DNA of 64,000 nt from MAG-121220-bin8 sp002700465 (GCA_943789295.1 CALSTO010000002.1:62001-126000); one strand, 5' to 3'. Positions 1 to 9,507 are shown, numbered from the stretch's first letter. Made by a program: numbers and translations. The notes: generated by a model not told the origin, from the letters alone.

Positions 1-108
1 ATAAATACTGCAGATACACCTGCACCATACTCTCCAGTTTTACTTGCAGAGTGGTTACCAAATAGTGATGATGTTATCAAATCTATTAAGAAGGTAATGT
101 ATAAATAA
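1..108 (+). CDS. Alpha-keto acid dehydrogenase E1, beta-type C-terminus (partial)
   Basis: The frame is open from the first base of the window to a TAA at 106-108 and gives 35 residues, including DTPAPYSPVLLAEWLPNSDD. From memory of the family this resembles the C-terminus of E1 beta-type subunits of pyruvate or branched-chain alpha-keto acid dehydrogenases, often a fused alpha/beta protein in Flavobacteriia. Catalytic motifs lie outside the window, so substrate and fusion state cannot be told. The stop is followed by a separate promoter for the next gene. Confidence 0.6.
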   Translation: MNTADTPAPYSPVLLAEWLPNSDDVIKSIKKVMYK

Positions 109-117
109 AAATCAATT

Positions 118-146
118 TTGTAATTCACCCTATTTGACTACTTTTG
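118..146 (+). promoter_or_regulatory. Candidate sigma-A promoter of hppA
   Basis: TTG at 118-120 is followed after 18 nt by TACTTTTG at 139-146. This fits the Bacteroidota primary promoter consensus TTG-N17-23-TAnnTTTG exactly. It lies 38 nt upstream of the hppA start. Confidence 0.6.
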
Positions 147-183
147 CGATCAAAATTAAAATTAAATAATATAAATATATAAT

Positions 184-2601
184 ATGGAATCTTTAGCTAT
201 TTACATGCCTATAATCCTGGCTTTAATTGGATTAGCTTATATGCTTTACAAGAAATCTTGGGTTATGAAACAAGATGCTGGTGACGGCAAAATGAAAGAA
301 ATTTCTGACCACATATACGAAGGAGCATTAGCTTTTTTAAACGCTGAGTATAAACTATTAGCGGTATTTGTTTTTGTAGTTAGTTTAGCTTTAGCAGGAG
401 TTTCTGTTGTTGTTCCTACTACGCATTGGTTAATTGTTATTGCTTTTATTTTTGGAGCTGTTTTTTCTGCTTGGGCAGGAAATATGGGAATGAAGATAGC
501 AACCAAAACTAACGTTAGAACTACTCAGGCAGCTAGAACAAGTTTGCCAACTGCTTTAAAAATATCATTTGGAGGAGGAACTGTTATGGGATTAGGTGTT
601 GCTGGATTGGCAGTACTTGGATTAACAGCATTTTTCATTTTATTTTTTAATTACTTTATGGACGGAGTTTGGACTAGTACAGAAGACATGACAATCGTTT
701 TAGAAACATTGGCAGGTTTTTCACTTGGCGCAGAATCAATTGCATTATTTGCAAGAGTTGGTGGTGGAATTTATACCAAAGCTGCAGACGTAGGTGCTGA
801 TTTAGTAGGTAAAGTTGAAGCAGGAATTCCTGAAGATGATCCTAGAAATCCAGCTACAATTGCTGATAATGTAGGAGATAACGTTGGAGATGTTGCAGGA
901 ATGGGTGCTGATTTATTTGGTTCTTACGTTGCTACAGTTCTTGCAGCAATGGTTCTTGGAAATTACGTTATTGAGGATATGGGCGGAAGTATATCGGACG
1001 CTTTTGGAGGAATAGGACCAATCTTACTTCCTGTTGCAATAGCAGGTGCTGGAATAATTATTTCAATAATTGGAACATTACTAGTAAATATAAAATCTAA
1101 CGATGCTAAGGAAGATGAAGTAATGAGCGCGTTGAATAAAGGTAATTGGACGTCAATAATTTTAGTTGGTATTTCATGTTATGTTTTGTGTGATTGGATG
1201 CTTCCTGAAACTATGAAAATGGAATTTTTTGGTGAAGGATTGAAAGAAATTTCTTCGATGAGTGTGTTTTACGCAACGCTAGTAGGATTAGTAGTTGGGG
1301 CTGTTATTTCTTCAGTTACTGAATATTATACAGGGCTAGGAAAAAGTCCAATTTTAAAAATTGTACAACAATCAAGTACTGGTGCTGGAACTAACATTAT
1401 TGCTGGTTTAGCAACTGGAATGATTTCTACATTTCCATCTGTATTGTTATTTGCAGGTGCTATTTGGGCTTCTTATTTTTTTGCTGGTTTTTATGGTGTT
1501 GCTTTAGCTGCTTCAGCTATGATGGCAACTACAGCTATGCAATTAGCAATTGACGCTTTTGGTCCAATTTCTGATAATGCTGGAGGTATTGCTGAAATGA
1601 GTGAACAAGATCCTATTGTTAGAGAAAGAACAGACATCTTAGATTCTGTAGGTAATACTACTGCAGCAACTGGAAAAGGATTTGCTATTGCCTCTGCTGC
1701 ATTAACATCATTAGCCTTATTTGCAGCGTATGTTACATTCACAGGAATAGATGGTATTAACATCTTTAAGGCTCCTGTTCTTGCAATGTTGTTTGTTGGA
1801 GGTATGGTTCCGGTTGTTTTTTCTGCTTTAGCTATGAACGCTGTAGGAAAAGCTGCAATGGAAATGGTACAAGAAGTTAGAAGACAATTTAAAGATATCC
1901 CTGGAATCATGGAGGGTACTGGAAAACCAGAATATGATAAATGTGTTGCTATTTCAACTCAAGCCTCTTTAAAAGAAATGGTTCTTCCTGGAGTTTTAAC
2001 TATTGGGTTCCCATTGTTAATAGCTTTTGTTCCTATGATTTTTGGAATGGATAATTTAGCAATTGCCGAAATGCTTGGAGGATATATGGCTGGTGTTACT
2101 GTTAGTGGTGTTTTATGGGCGATTTTTCAAAACAATGCTGGTGGTGCATGGGACAATGCAAAAAAATCATTCGAAGCTGGTGTTGAAATTAATGGGGAGA
2201 TGACTTACAAGGGATCCGATGCTCACAAAGCTGCAGTGACTGGTGATACTGTTGGTGATCCATTTAAAGATACATCTGGACCTTCAATGAATATTCTTAT
2301 AAAACTTACTTGTTTAATTGGTCTTGTAATTGCTCCAATTTTAGGTGGACATTCTATTGATTCTGATCATGCGTCTGCTGATTTAGAGGTTAAAAAAGAA
2401 GTAATTGTAAAGGCTGATAATGATGTTTGGACTATGACTGTTACAACGGAAGAAACAGATTCTGACGGTGTTTCAAAAAAATCTGAGTTCATTAGTGGAA
2501 CTCAAGAAGAAATTATGGAAGCAATGTTAGAGCAAAATACTAGTGAAGCCAAGAAAATAGGAATGGCTGCCATGATGCAGATAGAAAAAAAAAAAATTTA
2601 A
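184..2601 (+). CDS. hppA: Membrane-bound ion-pumping pyrophosphatase
   Basis: This integral membrane enzyme couples pyrophosphate hydrolysis to H+ and/or Na+ export across the inner membrane. The 805-residue product has many membrane segments. The family's catalytic loop DVGADLVGKVE is near residues 202-212, and the Asp-rich stretch DNVGDNVGDVAG follows about 25 residues later. Near residue 490 the segment GNTTAATGKG has Ala where K+-independent enzymes carry Lys, so a K+-dependent enzyme is predicted. Whether it pumps H+, Na+ or both cannot be read from the sequence alone. The last 70 or so residues form a charged, hydrophilic tail beyond the final membrane segment. The gene ends in a run of 12 A just before its stop and is convergent with the kinase gene. 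Confidence 0.95.
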   Translation: MESLAIYMPIILALIGLAYMLYKKSWVMKQDAGDGKMKEISDHIYEGALAFLNAEYKLLAVFVFVVSLALAGVSVVVPTTHWLIVIAFIFGAVFSAWAGNMGMKIATKTNVRTTQAARTSLPTALKISFGGGTVMGLGVAGLAVLGLTAFFILFFNYFMDGVWTSTEDMTIVLETLAGFSLGAESIALFARVGGGIYTKAADVGADLVGKVEAGIPEDDPRNPATIADNVGDNVGDVAGMGADLFGSYVATVLAAMVLGNYVIEDMGGSISDAFGGIGPILLPVAIAGAGIIISIIGTLLVNIKSNDAKEDEVMSALNKGNWTSIILVGISCYVLCDWMLPETMKMEFFGEGLKEISSMSVFYATLVGLVVGAVISSVTEYYTGLGKSPILKIVQQSSTGAGTNIIAGLATGMISTFPSVLLFAGAIWASYFFAGFYGVALAASAMMATTAMQLAIDAFGPISDNAGGIAEMSEQDPIVRERTDILDSVGNTTAATGKGFAIASAALTSLALFAAYVTFTGIDGINIFKAPVLAMLFVGGMVPVVFSALAMNAVGKAAMEMVQEVRRQFKDIPGIMEGTGKPEYDKCVAISTQASLKEMVLPGVLTIGFPLLIAFVPMIFGMDNLAIAEMLGGYMAGVTVSGVLWAIFQNNAGGAWDNAKKSFEAGVEINGEMTYKGSDAHKAAVTGDTVGDPFKDTSGPSMNILIKLTCLIGLVIAPILGGHSIDSDHASADLEVKKEVIVKADNDVWTMTVTTEETDSDGVSKKSEFISGTQEEIMEAMLEQNTSEAKKIGMAAMMQIEKKKI

Positions 2602-2615
2602 ATTAAAAGTATAAT

Positions 2616-3227
2616 TTAAAGACCTTTTAGACTTTCATCGATTTTGTCGGTAATTGTTTGAAGGTCTTTTTTGTTTTTAACAAAATCTAAATCGTCAACA
2701 TCAATTATAAGCAACTTTCCTTTATCGTAAGTCTGGATCCAAGCCTCATATCTCTCGTTTAATCTACTCAGGTAATCAATGCTTATAGAACTTTCATAAT
2801 CTCTTCCTCTTTTATGAATTTGATCAACAAGATTTGGAATTTCACTTCTAAGGTAAATTAGTAAATCAGGGCCTTTAACAAAAGATTCCATCAGGTTAAA
2901 TATTGATTTATAATTTTCAAAATCTCTATTGGTCATAAGACCCATAGCTTTTAGGTTTGGAGCAAAAATAAAGGCATCCTCATAGATTGTTCTATCTTGA
3001 ATAATGTTTTTACCATTTTCATTAAATTCTAAAATCTGACGAAATCTACTGTTTAAAAAATAAATTTGAAGATTAAACGACCATCTCTCCATTTGATCAT
3101 AAAAATCGTCTAAGTAGGGGTTTTTTAATACGTCTTCATAGTGGCCTTCAAATTTATATTTTTTAGATAATAATTTAGTTAATGTAGTTTTTCCGGCACC
3201 TATATTTCCAGCGATGGCTATATGCAT
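2616..3227 (-). CDS. Deoxynucleoside kinase
   Basis: This gene encodes a cytosolic salvage kinase that phosphorylates deoxynucleosides (deoxyadenosine/deoxyguanosine kinase type). The 203-residue protein has the P-loop GNIGAGKT at residues 7-14 and the family's DRTIYEDAF motif at 78-86, which carries the catalytic Asp/Arg pair. An arginine-rich lid follows around RGRDYESSI. Length is normal for the family. The exact base preference is not resolved by sequence. The gene stands alone on the minus strand, convergent with hppA and divergent from the GLPGLI gene. Confidence 0.88.
   Translation of the reverse strand: MHIAIAGNIGAGKTTLTKLLSKKYKFEGHYEDVLKNPYLDDFYDQMERWSFNLQIYFLNSRFRQILEFNENGKNIIQDRTIYEDAFIFAPNLKAMGLMTNRDFENYKSIFNLMESFVKGPDLLIYLRSEIPNLVDQIHKRGRDYESSISIDYLSRLNERYEAWIQTYDKGKLLIIDVDDLDFVKNKKDLQTITDKIDESLKGL
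2618..2673 (+). terminator. Weak candidate terminator between hppA and the kinase gene
   Basis: AAAGACCTT at 2618-2626 is the inverse of AAGGTCTTT at 2661-2669, and the right arm runs into TTTTTTG. On the plus strand this could end hppA transcription. The 34-nt loop is long and the structure lies inside the 3' end of the opposing gene, so the call is tentative. Confidence 0.3.
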
Positions 3228-3356
3228 AATTTATATTTATGTTTAAACAAAGACCTCTAATTTATAATTTATATTTGATATATATTAATTCAATTAAACT
3301 TTGTGGCTTAATTATTGTCTATTTAATGTTGTTAAAGTTTAATTTAAAAAAAAATT

Positions 3357-4196
3357 ATGAAAAAATTAATTCTTCTTCTATTGTTTTTAAGTTTTGATGG
3401 TTATTCTCAAGAATTTCTGGGTAAAGCTTATTATATGTCAAAAAGTACAGTTAACATGGACTGGATGAAAAATATGTCACCGGAAAGACAAAAATACATG
3501 AAAGCCAGAATGAAAACAGCCCTAGAGAAAAATTATATTTTAGATTTTGACAGTAAATCTTCTCATTTTAAAGAAGAAGTAACATTAGAAGCTGGCGGTT
3601 CAGGTGGTGGTGGATTTAATTGGATGCAGTTTGTTACCGGCCCAGATCAAGGCGATGTTTTTAAAAATATTCAAGAAAAAACGTATACTAACAAAAGAGA
3701 ATTATTTGGTAAAATATTTTTAATAAAAGACAGTATACCCCCAACAAAATGGGTGATGACGGGTGAAACAAAAAAAATAGGAAAATACAATGCGTACAAA
3801 GCCACATACACTAAAGAAGTTGAGGATAGAGTCATGAGTTTTAGTAGAAATAGAGGTCAGAATTCAAATGAAGATAATAATCCAGTCTTGCCCAAAACTA
3901 AATTAGTAACTATGGTAGCGTGGTTCACACCAGAGATTCCTGTGTCAACTGGACCAGCTATGTATGGTGGACTGCCAGGGTTAATTTTGGAGATTGGAGA
4001 TGATAACAGGGTAATGATATGTACTAAGGTTGTTTTAAACCCAGATGAAAAAATTAAACTCAAAGAACCTAATAAAGGAAAAGTTGTTTCTAATTCAGAA
4101 TTTGAATCAATTCAGCAAGAAAAAGCCAAGGAAATGAGAGAAAGATATCAACGTGGGGGTGGAGGCAGAAACTCAAGAGCAGTTATTAGAAGATAA
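3357..4196 (+). CDS. GLPGLI family secreted protein
   Basis: This is a Bacteroidota-specific exported protein of unknown biochemical role. It starts with a signal peptide ending near residue 18 (GYSQ). The family-defining GLPGLI motif is at residues 205-210, followed by an acidic stretch. A Gly-rich segment occurs near residues 80-86, and the C-terminus is basic and Gly/Arg-rich. Only 24 bases separate it from the TonB-dependent-type barrel gene, so the two are probably one transcript. GLPGLI genes are often found next to such barrels. A shared envelope or transport role is inferred, not shown. Confidence 0.85.
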   Translation: MKKLILLLLFLSFDGYSQEFLGKAYYMSKSTVNMDWMKNMSPERQKYMKARMKTALEKNYILDFDSKSSHFKEEVTLEAGGSGGGGFNWMQFVTGPDQGDVFKNIQEKTYTNKRELFGKIFLIKDSIPPTKWVMTGETKKIGKYNAYKATYTKEVEDRVMSFSRNRGQNSNEDNNPVLPKTKLVTMVAWFTPEIPVSTGPAMYGGLPGLILEIGDDNRVMICTKVVLNPDEKIKLKEPNKGKVVSNSEFESIQQEKAKEMRERYQRGGGGRNSRAVIRR

Positions 4197-4220
4197 AAAG
4201 AGATTTAATCAAAAAATTTT

Positions 4221-6977
4221 ATGAAAAAAATATTATCAGTTTTATTATTGTTTTCTATCAGTCTTACTTATTCACAGGTAAGATTTGAGGGGAAAATATC
4301 CGATGCCTTTGGAAATAATATAATGGGAGCTAATGTAATAGCTATTGAAAAAGAATCCAAAATTTTAGATGGCTTTGGTATATCCAGTGACACAGGTTAT
4401 TTCAGAGTTTCACTAAAAAAAGGTAAAGAATATGAAATTAAGGTTTCTTTTATTGGATTTAAAGAAATTGTTTTTGATTTAAACCTCACTGAGAATTTTG
4501 AAAAAAATATAATTTTAGAGGAGCAAGCGGAAGCACTTGACGAGGTAGAGATTGTTTACGAAATGCCCGTTACAATCAAAGGAGATACAATAGTTTATAA
4601 TGCAGATTCATTTAATACTGGAACTGAAAAAAAATTAGCTGATGTACTAAAAAATTTACCTGGTGTTGAAATTAATGAGGATGGTAGAGTAGAAGTTGAG
4701 GGTAAAGAAATTAGTAAAATCACGGTTGAAGGAAAAGATTTTTTTGATGGGGACTCTAAATTAGCAACTCAAAATTTACCGGCTAAAGCTGTGGGAAAAA
4801 TAGAAGTTTTAAGAAATTTCACTGAAGCAGGTCAGCTTAGAAATGTTACTAATAATGAAGATAATATTGCTATAAATATTAGTTTAAAAAGTGGAAAAGA
4901 TAAATTTTGGTTTGGAGAAATTTTAGGAGGATTAGGAAATGAAGACAGAGTCCTAGCTGCTCCCAAAGTATTTTATTATGCTAAAGATTTTAGCATGAGC
5001 CTTCTAACGAATACTAATAATATAGGAGAACCCGTTCTTTCCAGAAGAGATTTTTATAAATTTGGAGGTGGTTTTGGAAATTTAAATGCCCGAAATGGAA
5101 CTTCAATTAATATTTCTTCTGATGGGGCAGGACTTGGAAGTTTACAAAATAACCAAGCAAAATCTATAGATGCAGAACTAGGCGCTTATAACTTTAGCAA
5201 ATCTTTTAACAATGATATTTGGCAAATTAGTGGATTTGCTATCATGGCTACAACAAAAAATATAATTGAAGAAAAAATTTCTAGAAATTATACTAGTACT
5301 GGGATTATTCAAGATACAGAAGATTTTGTTGTTCAGGATAATAAACAACAACTCTATAAGTTTACAACCGAATTCAATCCTAATGACAAATTACAAACAG
5401 AGTATAACTTATTGATTAAATCAGCTGAAAACGTTGAAAGTACAGATCTTGTTTCTAGAACTTTTCCTGATTCATCAAGTGGCCCCACAATTCAGCCAAT
5501 TGAATTAGATGAAATAAATTTATTAAGATCTGATAAGCCAAGTTCCATAAATCAGGAATTAAAGGCCTACTATACTCTAAACGAAGACAATATTTTTTCT
5601 TTTGAAGCTCAACATTTATCTCAAACTGAAGACCCTTTCTACAGAGCTGTTAGAGATGTTCAACCTTTTAGAGATATAATTCCTTTGGACATCAATCAAT
5701 CTAAATTTAATATTAATCAAAACAGAATGGTTGAAACGGATAAATTAGAAGCTAAATTAGATTACTATTATATTTTAACACCTAAATCAAATCTAAACTT
5801 TACTTTTGGTATAACAGATGTCAAGCAAAATTTTAATTCTAGTATCTTCCAAATTTTAGATAATAAATCTGAAGTTTCATTCGACGATAATATTTTAAAT
5901 AATAATGTAGATTTCAATTTTAGTGATGCATACTTGTCATTTAACTATAGGTTTATTACAGGAATTTTCACAATGGAACCTGGGTTTACTGTTAATTCTT
6001 ATAAAACTGAAAACATTCAATTAGGTAGAACTGTTTCTAACTCATACTCTGACATTAGACCAGACATGAGAGTGTTTATGAAATTTAAAGATTCTGAATC
6101 ACTTAGATTTACTTACAATGCAACCAATCAATTTACAGATGTTAATAATTTAGCTGAAGGCTATGTTTTTAATAATTATAATTCCTTTTTTCAGGGTAAT
6201 CCAAATTTAGAGGCTGCAAAATTTTATAATTATAATTTAAATTATCAAAGTATTAATATTTTCAATTTCACTAATGTATTTGCTAGACTTGGCTATTCTA
6301 AAAGAAGTAACACAATTCAAAACAACACACTTATTAGTGGAATAAGTAGCGTTAGGTCAGCTGTAAATTCCAACTTACCAAGAGAAAATTATACTGCATC
6401 AGGAAGAATAGATAAAAGATTCAAAAACTTTAAGGCTGGATTTAATATGAATTTTAATTACAGTGATTTCAATAATACTATTAACGGAAGACTTACTGAA
6501 CAAGTTAATTTTACTCAAAGTTACAAAGCTAGTATAGCTACTAACTTTAGAGATAAGCCAAATGTTGAAATAGGTTACAGTTATAATAAACGTATGTACG
6601 ATACTGGAAACTTTAAAAGTTATTTTTACACAGATTCTCCATTTGTAAAAGTTGATGCATATTTTGGAAAAGGATTTGTTTTTACAGCTGATTATTCATA
6701 TAACTATTATAGAGATGAAAATGTGACTTTAAACGAGTATAGATTTTTAGAAGCAGATTTATCTTACAACAAAGATGGTTCGAAGTGGGAGTTTGGAATT
6801 GGAGTTACTAATTTATTCAATGACACCTCCATAAATAGAGACAGTTTTAATCAATTATACAGTCAAACTAGATCTTATGTTATTCAACCAAGATATACTG
6901 TATTTAGATTAAAATACGATTTGACTTCTTTTGCCGGAGGATCTGGAAACGGAAAAGGCGATAAGAAAAAGAAATAA
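4221..6977 (+). CDS. TonB-dependent receptor-type outer membrane beta-barrel protein
   Basis: The 918-residue protein has a signal peptide (residues 1-19), then a carboxypeptidase-regulatory-like domain up to about residue 105. A plug-like region follows (KLADVLKNLPGVEINEDG around 137-154), and a long beta-barrel ends in a Lys-rich tail. This order matches the outer membrane beta-barrel family of Bacteroidota that is related to TonB-dependent receptors. No SusD partner or polysaccharide-degrading gene is adjacent, so the substrate is unknown. It is probably co-transcribed with the GLPGLI gene upstream. Confidence 0.85.
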   Translation: MKKILSVLLLFSISLTYSQVRFEGKISDAFGNNIMGANVIAIEKESKILDGFGISSDTGYFRVSLKKGKEYEIKVSFIGFKEIVFDLNLTENFEKNIILEEQAEALDEVEIVYEMPVTIKGDTIVYNADSFNTGTEKKLADVLKNLPGVEINEDGRVEVEGKEISKITVEGKDFFDGDSKLATQNLPAKAVGKIEVLRNFTEAGQLRNVTNNEDNIAINISLKSGKDKFWFGEILGGLGNEDRVLAAPKVFYYAKDFSMSLLTNTNNIGEPVLSRRDFYKFGGGFGNLNARNGTSINISSDGAGLGSLQNNQAKSIDAELGAYNFSKSFNNDIWQISGFAIMATTKNIIEEKISRNYTSTGIIQDTEDFVVQDNKQQLYKFTTEFNPNDKLQTEYNLLIKSAENVESTDLVSRTFPDSSSGPTIQPIELDEINLLRSDKPSSINQELKAYYTLNEDNIFSFEAQHLSQTEDPFYRAVRDVQPFRDIIPLDINQSKFNINQNRMVETDKLEAKLDYYYILTPKSNLNFTFGITDVKQNFNSSIFQILDNKSEVSFDDNILNNNVDFNFSDAYLSFNYRFITGIFTMEPGFTVNSYKTENIQLGRTVSNSYSDIRPDMRVFMKFKDSESLRFTYNATNQFTDVNNLAEGYVFNNYNSFFQGNPNLEAAKFYNYNLNYQSINIFNFTNVFARLGYSKRSNTIQNNTLISGISSVRSAVNSNLPRENYTASGRIDKRFKNFKAGFNMNFNYSDFNNTINGRLTEQVNFTQSYKASIATNFRDKPNVEIGYSYNKRMYDTGNFKSYFYTDSPFVKVDAYFGKGFVFTADYSYNYYRDENVTLNEYRFLEADLSYNKDGSKWEFGIGVTNLFNDTSINRDSFNQLYSQTRSYVIQPRYTVFRLKYDLTSFAGGSGNGKGDKKKK

Positions 6978-7015
6978 CAACAATATTGAACGTATATTTG
7001 TTCAAAATTTAATAG

Positions 7016-8032
7016 TTGAATTTTAAATCTATTTTATTAGTCTTATTTATTTTTCCTTTTTTTTCATGGTCTCAATCATCGGGTCTTGAATCTATATTAT
7101 TCTCTGTAGAAAGTGACTCAAAAAAAATATTTGAAAGGTACTTGAATCCCTTAATGAAAGGAGCGATTTACAGTACAAACAGTGGTTGGTACAATACAGC
7201 TAAAGTTCATAAAAAATTAGGAGTTGATTTGTCTTTAAAAATAAACACTTCTTTTGTACCTTCTTCTGAAAGAATCTTTTCAATTTCTGATCTTGATTAC
7301 ATTACAACCGATGCTGATAATTTGCCAACAATAGCTGGAGATAACAGACAAGAAGATTTAATGATTACTATTCCAGCTGATGGTATATATCCTGAAATTT
7401 CAACTATTATTAAATCCCCTAAAGGAATTAAAAGTAAACTTCCACTTGGTTCAATACCAGCACCAGTTTTACAATTAGGAGTTGGTATTCCATTTGATAC
7501 TGAAATTATACTAAGATACAGCCCTGAATACCATAGAAACGGAGTGGACATGTCATTAAAAGGTTTAGGTATTAAACATAACTTATTACAATATTTTGGG
7601 CCAATTGATAAAATTCCATTAAATGTTTCTGCCTTCGTCTCATTTTCAAATATGGATATAGACTATGATGTTCAATCGTTTAGTTCTTTGAATGGGTCTG
7701 GACAGGTTGCCCAGTTTAGCTTAAATAATTATAATTTATTACTACTAGCCTCAATTGATTTGTTGGTTGTGGATTTTTATACTTCCTTTGGATATTCAGG
7801 TGGGAATTCGTCCTTTAAATTACTTGGAGAATATAATTTAGAGTATGATTCTGACTCTGGCTTTCCAATTACTAAATACCTTAAGGATCCTATCGACATG
7901 AGTTTTAATGCATCTGGTTATAAAACCACAATAGGTGCTAAATTTAAATTTTTAGTTTTTAGTGCATTTGCAGATTTTACTTTTCAAGAGTATAATACCT
8001 TGTCTGCAGGAATTTCTGTAAATTTTAGATAA
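7016..8032 (+). CDS. DUF6588 family outer-membrane-like protein
   Basis: This 338-residue exported protein of unknown function is recognised as DUF6588-like. The start codon is TTG: the preceding in-frame codon is TAG at 7013-7015, and the next 17 or so residues form a signal peptide ending in FFSWSQ, so a later ATG would remove it. The C-terminal half alternates hydrophobic and polar residues, as in a small outer membrane barrel. It follows the barrel gene by 38 bases and may be in the same transcript. Confidence 0.7.
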   Translation: MNFKSILLVLFIFPFFSWSQSSGLESILFSVESDSKKIFERYLNPLMKGAIYSTNSGWYNTAKVHKKLGVDLSLKINTSFVPSSERIFSISDLDYITTDADNLPTIAGDNRQEDLMITIPADGIYPEISTIIKSPKGIKSKLPLGSIPAPVLQLGVGIPFDTEIILRYSPEYHRNGVDMSLKGLGIKHNLLQYFGPIDKIPLNVSAFVSFSNMDIDYDVQSFSSLNGSGQVAQFSLNNYNLLLLASIDLLVVDFYTSFGYSGGNSSFKLLGEYNLEYDSDSGFPITKYLKDPIDMSFNASGYKTTIGAKFKFLVFSAFADFTFQEYNTLSAGISVNFR

Positions 8033-8086
8033 TTTATATTTTTTTTATTAAAAAAAATATATAGTTTAGCAATCTAATTTATTGTT

Positions 8087-8150
8087 AGAGGAACGATTTG
8101 ACTGATTGCAACCTCTTTAAAAAAGTGCTAAAGCAGATGCTTCACACCCT
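8087..8150 (+). promoter_or_regulatory. SAM-II riboswitch
   Basis: This RNA element senses S-adenosylmethionine and shuts off the methionine genes downstream. P1 is AGAGG at 8087-8091 with CCTCT at 8112-8116. The loop carries the conserved GATTTG and TTGCA blocks (TTGCA at 8106-8110). After P1 come the A-rich linker and GTGCTAAA at 8125-8132. Short complements (CTG 8102-8104 with CAG 8134-8136; GCA 8108-8110 with TGC 8126-8128) can form the pseudoknot. Position about 70 nt upstream of metY matches known SAM-II use in Bacteroidota. The exact 3' boundary is approximate. Confidence 0.85.
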
Positions 8151-8210
8151 TTTAATTGTCAAATCACATCTAATTATAAATTTAATTTATTAATAATTAA
8201 ATATATAAAA

Positions 8211-9503
8211 ATGAGTGAACAAAAATTATCAACAAAAGCTTTACATGCTGGTCATGACACAAGCTTAAGCCAAGGAACAAGAGCTGTTCCTATTTACCAA
8301 TCTACATCTTATGTTTTCAATGACTCTGATCATGCAGCAAATTTATTTGCATTGGCAGAACCGGGATATATTTACACAAGATTAAATAATCCAACAAATG
8401 ATGTATTAGAACAAAGATTAGCAGCCCTTGAAGGAGGAATTGCATCTGTCGTTACAGCATCTGGAACTGCAGCAATTTCTACAGCTTTACTAGTATTATT
8501 AAGAGCTGGAGATCATATAGTTGCATCAAGCAGTTTATATGGTGGTACATTTAATTTATTAAATGTTACTCTTCCAAGATTAGGAATTACCACTACTTTT
8601 GTAGATCCTTCTGATCCTCAAAATTTTGCCGATGCTGTTCAAGAAAACACAAGAGTTTTCTTTGCAGAATCTCTTGGAAATCCAAAATTAGATGTTTTAG
8701 ATTTAAAAGAAATATCTAATCATGCAAAATCATCTAAGGTTCCCTTTATTGTAGACAATACTGTAGCATCGCCAGCTTTATTAAATCCAATTGAGCACGG
8801 CGCTAATATTGTTATTCATTCTTTAACTAAATATATTAATGGAAATGGAACCGCACTAGGAGGAGTAATAATTGATGCAGGAACCTTTGATTGGTCAAGT
8901 GGTAAATTCCCTGAATTTACAGAGCCTTCACCAGGTTATCATGGTCTAATATACCATGATGCTATAGGTGCAGCTGCTTTTATTGCAAAGGTAAGAATAG
9001 AGGGATTAAGAGATTTAGGCGGTGCACTGAGCCCTTTTAATGCTTTTCAAATTATTCAAGGATTAGAGACATTAGATATTAGAATCAAAAAACATAGTAG
9101 TAATGCTTTGGAACTTGCAAAATGGCTTGAAAAAAGAAGTGAAGTCGAGTGGGTTAATTATCCTGGTTTAGAATCAAGTAATTATAATTCATTAGCTAAA
9201 AAATATCTTCCAAAAGGACAAAGTGGAATAGTTACTTTTGGAGTTAAAGGTGGATACGAGTCAGCAAAAACAGTAGCGGACAAAACATCTGTTTTTTCAT
9301 TGCTAGCTAATATTGGGGATACCAAATCTTTAATTATTCATCCAGCAAGTACAACACATCAGCAATTAGGGCCTGAAGATCAAGCTTCGACTGGAGTTAC
9401 TAGTGATTTGATTAGATTGTCTGTTGGGCTTGAGGACATTGAGGATCTTAAAAAAGATTTAGAATTAGCTTTTTCAAAAATTGATTCAAAAGTTTTAGTC
9501 TAG
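8211..9503 (+). CDS. metY: O-acetylhomoserine sulfhydrylase
   Basis: This PLP enzyme makes homocysteine (or methionine) from O-acetylhomoserine and sulfide. The 430-residue length is normal for MetY. The PLP-binding Lys is K207 in HSLTKYING, and the Cys/Met metabolism enzyme signature surrounds it. The C-terminal IIHPASTTHQQL motif is also present. It sits under the SAM-II riboswitch and is followed after 4 bases by the acetyltransferase-type gene that would supply its substrate. Confidence 0.95.
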   Translation: MSEQKLSTKALHAGHDTSLSQGTRAVPIYQSTSYVFNDSDHAANLFALAEPGYIYTRLNNPTNDVLEQRLAALEGGIASVVTASGTAAISTALLVLLRAGDHIVASSSLYGGTFNLLNVTLPRLGITTTFVDPSDPQNFADAVQENTRVFFAESLGNPKLDVLDLKEISNHAKSSKVPFIVDNTVASPALLNPIEHGANIVIHSLTKYINGNGTALGGVIIDAGTFDWSSGKFPEFTEPSPGYHGLIYHDAIGAAAFIAKVRIEGLRDLGGALSPFNAFQIIQGLETLDIRIKKHSSNALELAKWLEKRSEVEWVNYPGLESSNYNSLAKKYLPKGQSGIVTFGVKGGYESAKTVADKTSVFSLLANIGDTKSLIIHPASTTHQQLGPEDQASTGVTSDLIRLSVGLEDIEDLKKDLELAFSKIDSKVLV

Positions 9504-9507
9504 TAAT

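Noticed and set aside
1491..1910. 139-codon open frame on the minus strand inside hppA
   Set aside because: It lies antisense to the well-conserved pyrophosphatase core and shows no family likeness; it is a by-product of the codon use of hppA.
2585..2596. Run of 12 A near the end of hppA as a programmed frameshift site
   Set aside because: The run lies at the last codons; slippage would change only a few residues, and no continuing frame of interest follows.
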